Below, in pieces: positions 27,627 through 35,377 of a stretch of 38,526 nt of DNA (the first letter of the stretch is position 1; every line of letters starts with the position of its first letter). The stretch is from Sneathiella sp. (lineage in GTDB: Bacteria > Pseudomonadota > Alphaproteobacteria > Sneathiellales > Sneathiellaceae). The DNA is taken from the NCBI RefSeq assembly GCF_002694385.1, contig NZ_NZMB01000010.1, positions 141,694 to 180,219 of the forward strand, in the 5' to 3' direction. The position numbers were made by a program, and so were the translations under genes. The notes below the pieces were generated by a model, which was not told where the DNA came from, made no database searches, and saw only the letters and a list, made by a program, of their open reading frames with translations.

Positions 27627-27655
27627 AAGCCCCGCCGATTTTCAGCGGGGCTTTT
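27627..27655 (+). terminator. Rho-independent terminator after the HdeD-like gene
   Basis: A perfect 9-base stem (AAGCCCCGC / GCGGGGCTT) with a 9-base loop, the second arm running into a T stretch, 24 bases past the stop codon. Confidence 0.85.
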
Positions 27656-27760
27656 CACTTATATGGAACAGACGCACCGCGCAGGGGATTATGCAACTAA
27701 TGCTTTACTCCCGCCTCCTCTCGCCTCTAGACTTCAAGAAAATAAAAAGGGAGATTAAGC

Positions 27761-28495
27761 GTGAAAGACCTCGACTTTTCCAACAAAACAGCCCTCGTCG
27801 TCGGCGGATCCAGCGGGATCGGAAACGGCATCGCCCACGCGCTGAAAGACCGGGGCGCAACCGTTCATGTCTGGGGCACGCGCGATGCCGCCAAAGATTA
27901 CGATGGCGTCGAAGGGTCGGATTTACGCGGGCTGCATTATGACAAGATGGATGTCGCGGATTTTGACGCGATTGAGAATTATACTTCGCCTTTTGACACG
28001 CTGGACATTCTGGTGCTCTCGCAAGGCACAGTCGTTTATAACCGGGGCGAGTTCGAGATGCCCGGCTGGCTGAAGGTTATGGATGTCAATCTCAACAGCC
28101 TGATGGCCTGCGCCGCCAAGTTTGACGACATGCTGGAAGCCTCGAAAGGCTCCCTCGTCATCATCAGCTCCACCGCCGGATATCACGCGACAAAAGGCAA
28201 CCCCTCCTATAACGCCTCTAAAACCGGCGCGATCGGTCTTGTCCGCACGCTCGGACAGGCATGGGCCGGGCGGGGCATCCGGGTCAATGGCGTGGCGCCG
28301 GGACTTGTCGATACCAAGCTCACCAAGGTCACTACGGACAATCCCACACGCCGGGAAGCCGCCATTTCCCACATCCCGGCCAAACGTCTTGGTACGCCGG
28401 AGGATATTGCCGGGGCGGTGCTGTATCTCGCCTCTCCGCTCGCAAGCTATGTCTGCGGTCAGACCATTCCGGTCGATGGCGGGCTGATCCTTTAA
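27761..28495 (+). CDS. SDR family oxidoreductase
   Basis: A short-chain dehydrogenase of 244 residues: VVGGSSGIGNGIA (nucleotide-binding glycine motif), the serine region ISSTAGYHA, the catalytic pattern YNASKTG, VNGVAPGLVDTKL and the C-terminal VDGGLIL. The NNAG motif is replaced by LVLSQGTVVYN, a less common variant. The GTG start has AAGGGAG upstream. It lies 37 bases ahead of a second SDR gene in the same direction, so the two probably form an operon. The substrate is not deducible; the context suggests a hydroxyacyl-CoA or related alcohol. Confidence 0.86.
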   Translation: MKDLDFSNKTALVVGGSSGIGNGIAHALKDRGATVHVWGTRDAAKDYDGVEGSDLRGLHYDKMDVADFDAIENYTSPFDTLDILVLSQGTVVYNRGEFEMPGWLKVMDVNLNSLMACAAKFDDMLEASKGSLVIISSTAGYHATKGNPSYNASKTGAIGLVRTLGQAWAGRGIRVNGVAPGLVDTKLTKVTTDNPTRREAAISHIPAKRLGTPEDIAGAVLYLASPLASYVCGQTIPVDGGLIL

Positions 28496-28532
28496 CAGAC
28501 CGGATAACAGGGAACAGAAAAGGGAGCCGACA

Positions 28533-29312
28533 ATGGCGCGACTATCAAAACTGAGCCGGTCCATCGCGGGCAAAACCGCCCTCATCACCGGGGCGGCGAG
28601 CGGCATGGGGCGGGCGACGGCGCATCTGTTTGCCGATGAAGGCGCAAAAGTCGCCGTTATTGACCTGAATGCGGAGGGGGTGGAAAAGGTCGTCTCGGAA
28701 ATTCGCGATGCAGGTGGCAATGCACGGGGCTGGCAGCTTGACGTGGCCGATAAGGCGGAGATTGAAAAGGTTGTGCAGGAGGTTGCCGATCATTTCGGCG
28801 GGCTGGATATCCTGATCAACAATGCCGGTTTTTCCCACCACATGTCCGTTGAGCATGACGAGTTTGAAGCCAACTGGGCGCGGCATATGGATGTCATGCT
28901 CACCGCCCATGTCCGGATGGTGCGCGCGGCGTTGCCTTATCTCAAAAAATCCGGCGCAGGCCGGATTGTCAATATCGCCTCAACCGAAGGCCTCGGCGCA
29001 ACGCCGGGTATCTCTCCCTATACGTCCGCCAAACACGGGGTGATCGGTCTGACCCGGTCCCTGGCCGTGGAGCTGCCGAAATACGGCATTACCGTCAACT
29101 GCATCTGCCCCGGCGCTATTCATACCGGCATCACGGCCCGCATCAAGGATGAGCATAAGCAGATTTTCTCCCGCCGCCGGATCCCGCTCAACCGCTACGG
29201 AGAGCCGGAGGAGGTCGCGCATGCGACGCTCAGCCTTGTCCTGCCGGCCGCATCCTATATCAATGGCGTGGCCCTGCCCGTTGATGCGGGACTGACGATC
29301 AAGAACGCCTGA
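28533..29312 (+). CDS. SDR family oxidoreductase
   Basis: A classical SDR of 259 residues with TGAASGMGRATAHLF, LINNAGFSH, NIASTEGLGATPG, the catalytic YTSAKHG and VNCICPGAIHTGI, ending SYINGVALPVDAG. It resembles 3-oxoacyl-ACP reductase and hydroxyacyl dehydrogenase types, but the exact substrate is open. A good ribosome site (AAAAGGGAG) precedes the ATG. The paired SDR upstream and the acyl-CoA genes beyond suggest a redox step in degradation of a carboxylic acid. It converges with the MaoC-like gene, 36 bases away. Confidence 0.88.
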   Translation: MARLSKLSRSIAGKTALITGAASGMGRATAHLFADEGAKVAVIDLNAEGVEKVVSEIRDAGGNARGWQLDVADKAEIEKVVQEVADHFGGLDILINNAGFSHHMSVEHDEFEANWARHMDVMLTAHVRMVRAALPYLKKSGAGRIVNIASTEGLGATPGISPYTSAKHGVIGLTRSLAVELPKYGITVNCICPGAIHTGITARIKDEHKQIFSRRRIPLNRYGEPEEVAHATLSLVLPAASYINGVALPVDAGLTIKNA

Positions 29313-29348
29313 CGCAGGGCGCGAATAGCGGGCAGGATCGCCGAAAAT

Positions 29349-29813
29349 TCAGTTGCCGTTCCGGCATTTCATCATGCGCAGCGGTGTGTATTCGATCACC
29401 GTTTCTCCCCGCTGATTGACAATGCGATTGCGGGTGCGGACCAACCCGCGGCCGCGCTTCGAGGTCAGTCGTGCCTCGACCACTTCGCATTCCACATGAA
29501 TGGTATCTCCGGCCACGACGGGCCCGAGAATATTCAGCTCCATCCCGAGAAAGGCAACGCCGGTATGCTGAAGCGTGGCGACAAGAACCAGCCCTTCGGC
29601 CATGGAAAAGACCAGCGAACCCGGCGCCACACGCCCGCCCTTGATATCGGAATGCTGGGCAACATATTCCATATCCGTGAACAGGACTTCCGTCATGCCC
29701 GTCGCGCCGACGAAGTTGACGATATCCGGCTCTGTAATGGTTCGCCCTACCGTGCGAAAGGTCCGGCCAACGGGCAGATCCTCAAAATGCAGTCCCAGTC
29801 CGATCGTTTCCAT
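29349..29813 (-). CDS. MaoC-like hotdog protein lacking the hydratase Asp/His pair
   Basis: A hotdog-fold protein of 154 residues in the MaoC/acyl dehydratase family, as seen in FEDLPVGRTFRTVGRTIT, GGRVAPGSLVFSMAEGL and GDTIHVECEVVEAR. True (R)-enoyl-CoA hydratases carry a D-x-N-P-x-H motif. Aligned without gaps, this protein reads ATGMTEVLFTDMEYV, with Met40 in place of the Asp and Phe45 in place of the His. It is therefore unlikely to hydrate enoyl-CoA in the known way. It might be a thioesterase-like, binding or differently catalytic member. It is followed by an MFS permease on the other side, on the same strand (58-base gap). Confidence 0.83.
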   Translation of the reverse strand: METIGLGLHFEDLPVGRTFRTVGRTITEPDIVNFVGATGMTEVLFTDMEYVAQHSDIKGGRVAPGSLVFSMAEGLVLVATLQHTGVAFLGMELNILGPVVAGDTIHVECEVVEARLTSKRGRGLVRTRNRIVNQRGETVIEYTPLRMMKCRNGN

Positions 29814-29871
29814 GAAGCTGTTTTCCTTTGCTTGTTTTCATTTTTGCCGATACCGGCTTCTTTTTTGCAGC

Positions 29872-31107
29872 TTACGTCCCCGTTCGCGGGCTGGCAAGCA
29901 TCAGCCAGAGTCCAACCGCCCCGACCATAAGGGCGCAAACGCCATAGGCAGGCCAGTATTCACCGGTCTGCCCGACAATAAAACCGAACATTGTCGGCAG
30001 CATCAGGACACCCAGCGCCATCGTACTTGCGCCGAGGGCTGTTGCTTCGGTTCGGTACTCTCCGCCATAGGCCGCAAAGGCGGCATATCCGATGCCTGTG
30101 AACCCGCTTGCCGTTGAGCCGGCAAGGGATGCAATAAACAGAATGAGCCAGATAGACCAGTCTTCCGAGATTTGGCCCGCCGCGAGAGCGGCGACCGCCA
30201 TCACTAACCCGAGAATACCGAGCAGCCGGACGGAAGTGATAAATTTATCCGCCACCCAGCCCCAGAGCGGCCGACTGGCAACGCCCGATATCTGATACAC
30301 CGCCAGCACCTGCCCTGCCATAATCAGATCGACCCCGGCCCGCTCCGTCAGATGCAGGGCCATAAAACCGATAAAACAGAGCTGAACTCCGGCATAGAAA
30401 AAACAGGTCAGCGACAATCGCCTAAGCAACACGCTATCCCGCAAAAGATAGAAGGGGCGCCAGAATTCCGTCTTGAAAAGCTGATGCGCCGGTTTGCGGT
30501 CGACATCCCAGTCTTTGCGATATATCTGCAAAATAAAGATGACCAGCAGGATCGGCAAAATCTGTGCCCAGAACGCATGCTGCCAGCCGATCATCTGCGC
30601 CAGCCCGGGCATGATCAGCGCCGCCAACACACCGCCAAGCGGCACGCCGATCTGACGGATCGAGAAAACGAGATTAAGCGTTTTCGGATTTGTGCGCGGT
30701 ATCAGCAAATGTGTGGAAATCGGCGCAATCGCACCATATCCCACGGCCATAACAAAGGCACAGATCGCCATTGCGCTAAAACTGCCAATCCCGGCAATCA
30801 TCAACATCGATATGGCGCACAACATGGTAAACTGTGCAACCCGGACGCCGCCGAATTTCTGGATGAAATCCGGTGAAAAAAGCGCCGAGAACATGCTGAG
30901 GCCATATATGGTAGAGACAAAATAGCCGATCAGATGGCCATCCACTTCAAGATCACGAACAATGTCGGGAGCAAGCGTGGGCACCGCAAAAATTGCCATT
31001 GTCGCGAGTGCCTGCATGGCCGTCGTCATGACAAGCGGACCAAGAGGAAAGCCGGTCGGTGGATGGCTGTTATTCCCGGTTTCGCCCGGGTTATTATTAT
31101 TGGACAT
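29872..31107 (-). CDS. MFS transporter
   Basis: A permease of 411 residues with a hydrophilic N-terminus (MSNNNNPGETGNN) and twelve hydrophobic segments. Landmarks are FVSTIYGLSMFSALFSPDF, the loop FIQKFGGVR after helix 2, and WGWVADKF in the second half. The overall pattern resembles cyanate/NimT-type or sugar-acid MFS carriers, and the substrate is unknown. The start lies only 3 bases after the stop codon of an NTF2-like gene, so the two are co-translated. The MaoC-like gene is downstream on the same strand. Confidence 0.85.
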   Translation of the reverse strand: MSNNNNPGETGNNSHPPTGFPLGPLVMTTAMQALATMAIFAVPTLAPDIVRDLEVDGHLIGYFVSTIYGLSMFSALFSPDFIQKFGGVRVAQFTMLCAISMLMIAGIGSFSAMAICAFVMAVGYGAIAPISTHLLIPRTNPKTLNLVFSIRQIGVPLGGVLAALIMPGLAQMIGWQHAFWAQILPILLVIFILQIYRKDWDVDRKPAHQLFKTEFWRPFYLLRDSVLLRRLSLTCFFYAGVQLCFIGFMALHLTERAGVDLIMAGQVLAVYQISGVASRPLWGWVADKFITSVRLLGILGLVMAVAALAAGQISEDWSIWLILFIASLAGSTASGFTGIGYAAFAAYGGEYRTEATALGASTMALGVLMLPTMFGFIVGQTGEYWPAYGVCALMVGAVGLWLMLASPRTGT

Positions 31108-31110
31108 ATG

Positions 31111-31620
31111 TTAGGATCCGTTTCCCCGCGATCCCTTTTCCCGTGCGAGAAAGTCTTGCGTTTCCGGCGTCGCAATCAACATCTTCGCCCATTTGGCGCA
31201 AACTTTCGCAAGGCGTTCCGGCTGTACGCCGAGTTGCGCCATCGCGACCCCGCCATTTACGGATTCGCGATAATCAGCGATCAGGCCGCCCCTGAGTTCA
31301 AACCGGCTCATGCCGTCAATCACGACGCGGCGGCCCGCGAATTCCGGAACCGTCGATGTGAAGCTGGAAAGCGACCAGGCATAGGCGAGATCACCGTTAC
31401 AGACAGGATCAAACATCTCCCAACGGTAATCATCGCCCGCATCCCGGTGAAAAAGGTCCGACATCATATGGGAGATATCGGCCCGTCCCGTATGATCGCC
31501 ATAGACATAATCATGATAAACGGCATCCTCTGTAAAGCAGGCGGCGAAGGCATCCCCGTCCCCAGCCTCCGCCGCGGCGGAGAATCGTGCAAGCAATTCC
31601 GTGAATTCAGCAGTATTCAT
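31111..31620 (-). CDS. NTF2-like (SnoaL-type) protein
   Basis: A protein of 169 residues with an NTF2-like fold: helix FTELLARFSAAAEAGDGDAF, the strand CFTEDAVYHDYVYGD, and the curved sheet with GDLAYAWSLSSF, VVIDGMSRFELRGGLIADYRE. Acidic and aromatic residues line the presumed pocket. Function is unknown; family members act as small isomerases, dehydratases or binding proteins. It is directly upstream of an MFS gene (3-base gap) and divergent from the crotonase-like gene, with AGAGACAGGG before the ATG. Confidence 0.75.
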   Translation of the reverse strand: MNTAEFTELLARFSAAAEAGDGDAFAACFTEDAVYHDYVYGDHTGRADISHMMSDLFHRDAGDDYRWEMFDPVCNGDLAYAWSLSSFTSTVPEFAGRRVVIDGMSRFELRGGLIADYRESVNGGVAMAQLGVQPERLAKVCAKWAKMLIATPETQDFLAREKGSRGNGS

Positions 31621-31707
31621 CCCTGTCTCTTTTTATTGTTTTTCTGGCAACAGCATGCGATACGAATTTGATTCAATCCAGAGAATACTGAAAGAAACGA
31701 AATAAAA

Positions 31708-32490
31708 ATGCACGAATTCTCCCTGCTTCACTACACTGTAGAAGATGGCATTGCGGAAATCATTCTCGATAATCCGCCAGCCAATGTCATCAACCCGGAA
31801 ATGACGGCGGAATATTTTACCGCCCTTGATCTGGCGAACACAGACCCGGATGTGAAGATCATTCTCATCTCTGGCAAGGGCAAGGGGTTATCCGGAGGTG
31901 TCGACCTTAAATTGCTCGATACCTATGGCCCGACCGACATGAAGATCTTTCTGTCTAAATTCTATGTGGAAATGATCGAAAAAGTACGTAGCCTGTCCAA
32001 GCCCATTATGGCTGCGGTCCACGGTTATGCCATGGAAGGCGCCTGCACTCTTGCCTTCGCCTGCGACATGGTGATCGCATCTTCGGATGCAAAGTTCGGC
32101 TATCCGGGCGTTCCCAATCTTGCCGCCCCGCCCGGTATGCATGTCTGGTTCTTGCAGCGCTTGATCGGCCGCATGAAAGCTGCCGAGCTGATTTATACGG
32201 GCGACAGCATCTCCGCTGTGGAAGCGGAACGGCTCGGGATGATCACCCGTGTTGTCCCGCCGGAAGAGCTGATGTCAGAAAGCCGGAAGCTGGCGACAAA
32301 GGTTGCATCGATGTCTCCTGTCGGCTTGAAAGCGGCGCGGGAACTGATCTATCGGATGGAAAATATGGATTTCAAAACCGTCCCGGGTACGGCCCTTGAT
32401 GCGGTCGCGCTCGCCTTCGCATCAGAGGACAGCAAGGAAGCCAGAAGGGCCTTTGTTGAGAAGCGCAAGCCCGTCTGGACAGGGAAATAG
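31708..32490 (+). CDS. Crotonase-fold protein without the hydratase glutamates
   Basis: A crotonase-family protein of 260 residues. The CoA-binding and oxyanion-hole features are kept (GKGKGLSGGVDLKLL, KPIMAAVHGYAMEGAC). In enoyl-CoA hydratases two glutamates act on water. Aligned to the rat enzyme, the first is Thr114 (EGACTLAFACDM) and the second is Gly134 (FGYPGVPNL). Simple hydration is therefore improbable. The fold also supports isomerases, decarboxylases, hydrolases and C-C bond cleavage. The C-terminus (ARRAFVEKRKPVW) is normal. The ATG has only a weak ribosome site. The gene is divergent from the NTF2-like gene and ends in a hairpin. Confidence 0.86.
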   Translation: MHEFSLLHYTVEDGIAEIILDNPPANVINPEMTAEYFTALDLANTDPDVKIILISGKGKGLSGGVDLKLLDTYGPTDMKIFLSKFYVEMIEKVRSLSKPIMAAVHGYAMEGACTLAFACDMVIASSDAKFGYPGVPNLAAPPGMHVWFLQRLIGRMKAAELIYTGDSISAVEAERLGMITRVVPPEELMSESRKLATKVASMSPVGLKAARELIYRMENMDFKTVPGTALDAVALAFASEDSKEARRAFVEKRKPVWTGK

Positions 32491-32517
32491 GGCTGAAAGT
32501 TGGAATACTTTCAGCCC
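32490..32517. terminator. Hairpin between convergent genes
   Basis: A perfect 10-base stem, GGGCTGAAAG / CTTTCAGCCC, with an 8-base loop. Its first base is the last base of the crotonase-like stop codon, and the nitronate-monooxygenase-like gene ends 15 bases beyond. There is no T-run, so it may act as a bidirectional pause or as protection for transcript ends. Confidence 0.55.
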
Positions 32518-32532
32518 GGAAGATAAGCGCTA

Positions 32533-33510
32533 TTAAGCGGACAGCATCTTTGCCAGACGCCCCTGGATGATCTCTTCCGCATCCCCCATGATCCGGTCGA
32601 TCAGTTCCTTGCAGCTGGGCACGTCATGAATAAGGCCCGCAACCATGCCGCAACTCCAGGCACCGACATCCACGTCGCCCTTCTGCATCACCTTCGGATA
32701 AACGCCGCCCACCAGATCGACAATATCCTCGATCTTTGTATTGGCGCCTTTCTCCCGCTCGATCTCGATTACCTTTTCAACAGCCGGGTTGTTCAGCACC
32801 CGCTCGGTATTGCGCAAGGGGCGCATGATGAGGCGGGTGTCCAACTCGCTCGCCTTGACGATGGCATCCTTGACATTCTGATGAACCGGGGCTTCTTTCG
32901 TAACCATGAAACGGGTGCCCATGTTGATGCCGTCCGCGCCAAGCGCGAGAGACGCCGCAAGCTGCTGACCATTGCCGATACCGCCGGAGGCAACGAAAGG
33001 CACCGTCAATTCCTCCGCTGCGCGGGGCAGCAGGATCATGTTGGGGATATCATCTTCACCCGGATGGCCACCGCATTCAAACCCGTCCACACTCACCGCA
33101 TCACATCCGATTTTCTCGGCCTTCAGGGAATGGCGAACAGAGGTGCATTTGTGAATAACCTTGATCCCGGCATCTTTCAAAAGCGGCATATAGGCTTCGG
33201 GGCTGCGGCCCGCAGTTTCAACGATTTTCACCCCGCCTTTCACGATGGCGTCGATATACTCCGGATAGGGCGGCGCGCTGAAGGTCGGCAGGAAGGTCAG
33301 GTTAACGCCGATCGGCTTGTCCGTCATATCCTTGCAACGCGCGATCTCGTTGGCGAGGTCCTTCGGCGTTTTCTGAGTGAGCGCCGTAATGATGCCAAGA
33401 CCGCCCGCATTTGACACGGCCGCCGCCAGTTCGGCCAGCCCGACAAAATGCATGCCGCCCTGAATGATCGGATGCTCGATGCCAAAAAGTTCCGTGATTC
33501 TCGTTTTCAT
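32533..33510 (-). CDS. Nitronate monooxygenase-like FMN oxidoreductase
   Basis: A TIM-barrel flavoprotein of 325 residues from the nitronate monooxygenase / 2-nitropropane dioxygenase family, which also contains FabK-type enoyl reductases. Motifs include IEHPIIQGGM near the N-terminus, VSNAGGLGIITALT, GFECGGHPGED (the family's GGH region), VASGGIGNGQQLAASLALGADG and GTRFMVTKEA. Related proteins are often found beside acyl-CoA genes, where the real substrate is probably not a nitroalkane. The ATG has GGAG 7 bases upstream, and a promoter-like pair lies at 33540-33567. Confidence 0.87.
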   Translation of the reverse strand: MKTRITELFGIEHPIIQGGMHFVGLAELAAAVSNAGGLGIITALTQKTPKDLANEIARCKDMTDKPIGVNLTFLPTFSAPPYPEYIDAIVKGGVKIVETAGRSPEAYMPLLKDAGIKVIHKCTSVRHSLKAEKIGCDAVSVDGFECGGHPGEDDIPNMILLPRAAEELTVPFVASGGIGNGQQLAASLALGADGINMGTRFMVTKEAPVHQNVKDAIVKASELDTRLIMRPLRNTERVLNNPAVEKVIEIEREKGANTKIEDIVDLVGGVYPKVMQKGDVDVGAWSCGMVAGLIHDVPSCKELIDRIMGDAEEIIQGRLAKMLSA

Positions 33511-33539
33511 GGATGTCTCCAGTTGTTGTCATTCTTGAT

Positions 33540-33567
33540 TTTATAGAAAGGATCACCCGTACCGCAA
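33540..33567 (-). promoter_or_regulatory. Possible promoter of the nitronate-monooxygenase-like gene
   Basis: On the minus strand, TTGCGG (33562-33567) and TATAAA (33540-33545, five of six matches) are 16 bases apart, about 30 bases before the start at 33510. The -35 is weak. Confidence 0.35.
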
Positions 33568-33598
33568 TAGACCGTCGCATGGGGTAACCGTCAGGATA

Positions 33599-33627
33599 TG
33601 ATTCCGGATTGATCGCTTCCGGAATCA
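33599..33627 (-). terminator. Hairpin after the acyl-CoA dehydrogenase gene
   Basis: A perfect 10-base inverted repeat (TGATTCCGGA / TCCGGAATCA) with a 9-base loop, starting 32 bases past the dehydrogenase stop codon. On the minus strand no T-run follows; on the plus strand T-rich sequence follows after a few bases. It probably separates the ligase-dehydrogenase operon from the next gene. Confidence 0.5.
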
Positions 33628-33659
33628 GGCGTGTTTTTATTGCTTATTTCTCTCCCTTG

Positions 33660-35330
33660 TTACATCGGCGCCCCAGCCCGTTCCAGTATACTATTGAAAT
33701 CCGCCGTGTCCGCAAGCGTTCCATACGCACCGGACCAGTGATTGCCAAGACGCGAGGCACAAAACGCATCGGAGACCGCCTCAGGCGCATGCTGCACCAG
33801 CAGCGCCGCTTGCCAGGCGAGCGCCATCATTTCGGTAATACGGCGCGCTTTCGCTTCAAAATTGCCGCTCTCCCACACCATTGCTTTCAGAGAATCAAGA
33901 TGGGCGTCCAAAAGGCTGTTGCCTCCCCTCGCCTGCTCGATTTCCTGAAGAAACGCCGGCAGCGCTCCCTCATCGCGGTACAGCGCTCGCAGCACATCGA
34001 GGCAGATGACATTGCCCGACCCCTCCCAGATGCTGTTGACCGGCGCTTCCCGATAGAGGCGCGGAAGAATGCTTTCCTCGATATATCCGGGGCCACCATG
34101 GCATTCCATCGCCTCATAAACAAATCCGGGAGTTCGCTTGCATATCCAGTATTTTCCAATGGCCGTCCCGATCCTTGCCAGCGCCGCCTCCGCCGGATCC
34201 GTCTCAGCCGCGCCGATCGCCCGGCCAAGGCGCAGGAAAAGTGCCGTCGCCGCCTCGGATTCCAGCGCCAGGTCAGAAAGCACATTCTGCATCAGCGGCT
34301 GCTGGATCAGCTTTTTCTGAAAGGCGGACCGGTGGGATGTGTGGTGGAGGGCCTGTGTCAGAGCCTGCCGCATTAGCGACGCTGATCCGATGGCGCAATA
34401 ATAGCGGGTCCCCTGCACCATCTCGATAATTGTCCGGACACCGCGCCCTTCTTCGCCCAGCATCAGCCCCCAGCAATCGACAAGCTCCATCTCGCTCGAC
34501 GCATTGGATTTGTTGCCAAGCTTGTCCTTCAGCCGCTGGATATAAAGGCCGTTTCGCCCCCCATCCGGACGCCAGCGCGGCAGCAGGAAGCAGCTCAGAC
34601 CATTTTCCGTATAGGCAAGCGACAGAAATGCATCCGACATGGGGGCGGAGCAGAAAAATTTGTGTCCGGTCAGGAGATACGGCGCACCGGGGCCGGTCGC
34701 CGCCCCCTCGGGCCGCGCTGTCGTGGCGTTGGCGCGCACATCGGAGCCGCCCTGCTTTTCCGTCATGAACATGCCCATGGTGATGCTTTTCTTCTCGGCG
34801 GCCGGAATATCACGCGGGTCATAATCGGTTCTCAACAGGCGCGGAATCCATACATCGGCAATCTCCGGCGTCGCCTTCAATGCCGGAACCACCGCATAGC
34901 TCATCGCCATGGGACAGAGAACGCCCCCCTCAATCTGGTTGAGCAGATAGGAAAGGGCCCCATGGGCCACATGATTGCCCGGCCGCGGATTGTTCCAGGC
35001 AAAACTCGGGAGGTCATTCTCAATCGCCAGCGCCATCAGGCTATGGTAGGCGGGATGAAAGGTCACCTGATTGACCCGCATGCCATTCCGGTCAAAGGCC
35101 TTCATTTCCGGCGGATACCGGTTGGCCTGATTGGCCCATTCCATCACCTCTTCCGCCCCGGCCTTTCTGGCGAAATCGGCAACTTCCTGCATGGCCCAGC
35201 CCGCACCTTCCCGCGCCAGCCCTTCCTGCAGCGGTTTATCCACGCCCCACAGATCCTGATCCCCGAGGATGGGCGGAACATTTGTCACTTCGTGGGTAGG
35301 CAGGTTGGAAATCGGGCTTCGGGCGGTCAT
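33660..35330 (-). CDS. AidB-like acyl-CoA dehydrogenase
   Basis: An FAD enzyme of 556 residues of the AidB branch of acyl-CoA dehydrogenases. Characteristic segments are VTFHPAYHSLM, LCPMAMSYAVVPAL, the flavin loop MTEKQGGSDVRANAT, GHKFFCSAPMSDAFL, KDKLGNKSNASSEMEL, and YREAPVNSIWEGSGNVICLD. Glu436 in the last segment lies where the MCAD catalytic base is found. The start at 35330 (MTARSPISNLP) has AAGGAG 6 bases upstream; an ATG at 35390 overlaps the ligase gene and has no such site. It follows the ligase by 47 bases, so it probably oxidises the acyl-CoA made there. E. coli AidB is instead linked to alkylation response, so an adaptive role cannot be excluded. Confidence 0.88.
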   Translation of the reverse strand: MTARSPISNLPTHEVTNVPPILGDQDLWGVDKPLQEGLAREGAGWAMQEVADFARKAGAEEVMEWANQANRYPPEMKAFDRNGMRVNQVTFHPAYHSLMALAIENDLPSFAWNNPRPGNHVAHGALSYLLNQIEGGVLCPMAMSYAVVPALKATPEIADVWIPRLLRTDYDPRDIPAAEKKSITMGMFMTEKQGGSDVRANATTARPEGAATGPGAPYLLTGHKFFCSAPMSDAFLSLAYTENGLSCFLLPRWRPDGGRNGLYIQRLKDKLGNKSNASSEMELVDCWGLMLGEEGRGVRTIIEMVQGTRYYCAIGSASLMRQALTQALHHTSHRSAFQKKLIQQPLMQNVLSDLALESEAATALFLRLGRAIGAAETDPAEAALARIGTAIGKYWICKRTPGFVYEAMECHGGPGYIEESILPRLYREAPVNSIWEGSGNVICLDVLRALYRDEGALPAFLQEIEQARGGNSLLDAHLDSLKAMVWESGNFEAKARRITEMMALAWQAALLVQHAPEAVSDAFCASRLGNHWSGAYGTLADTADFNSILERAGAPM

Positions 35331-35377
35331 GATGAACTCCTTGGCAAGGCGCGATCCCTCTTTATACATCCATCCTT

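Noticed and set aside
32533-33510. Detoxification of nitroalkanes as the role of the flavoprotein
   Set aside because: The family is broad and includes enoyl reductases; the surrounding genes are acyl-CoA enzymes, so a nitroalkane substrate is not supported.
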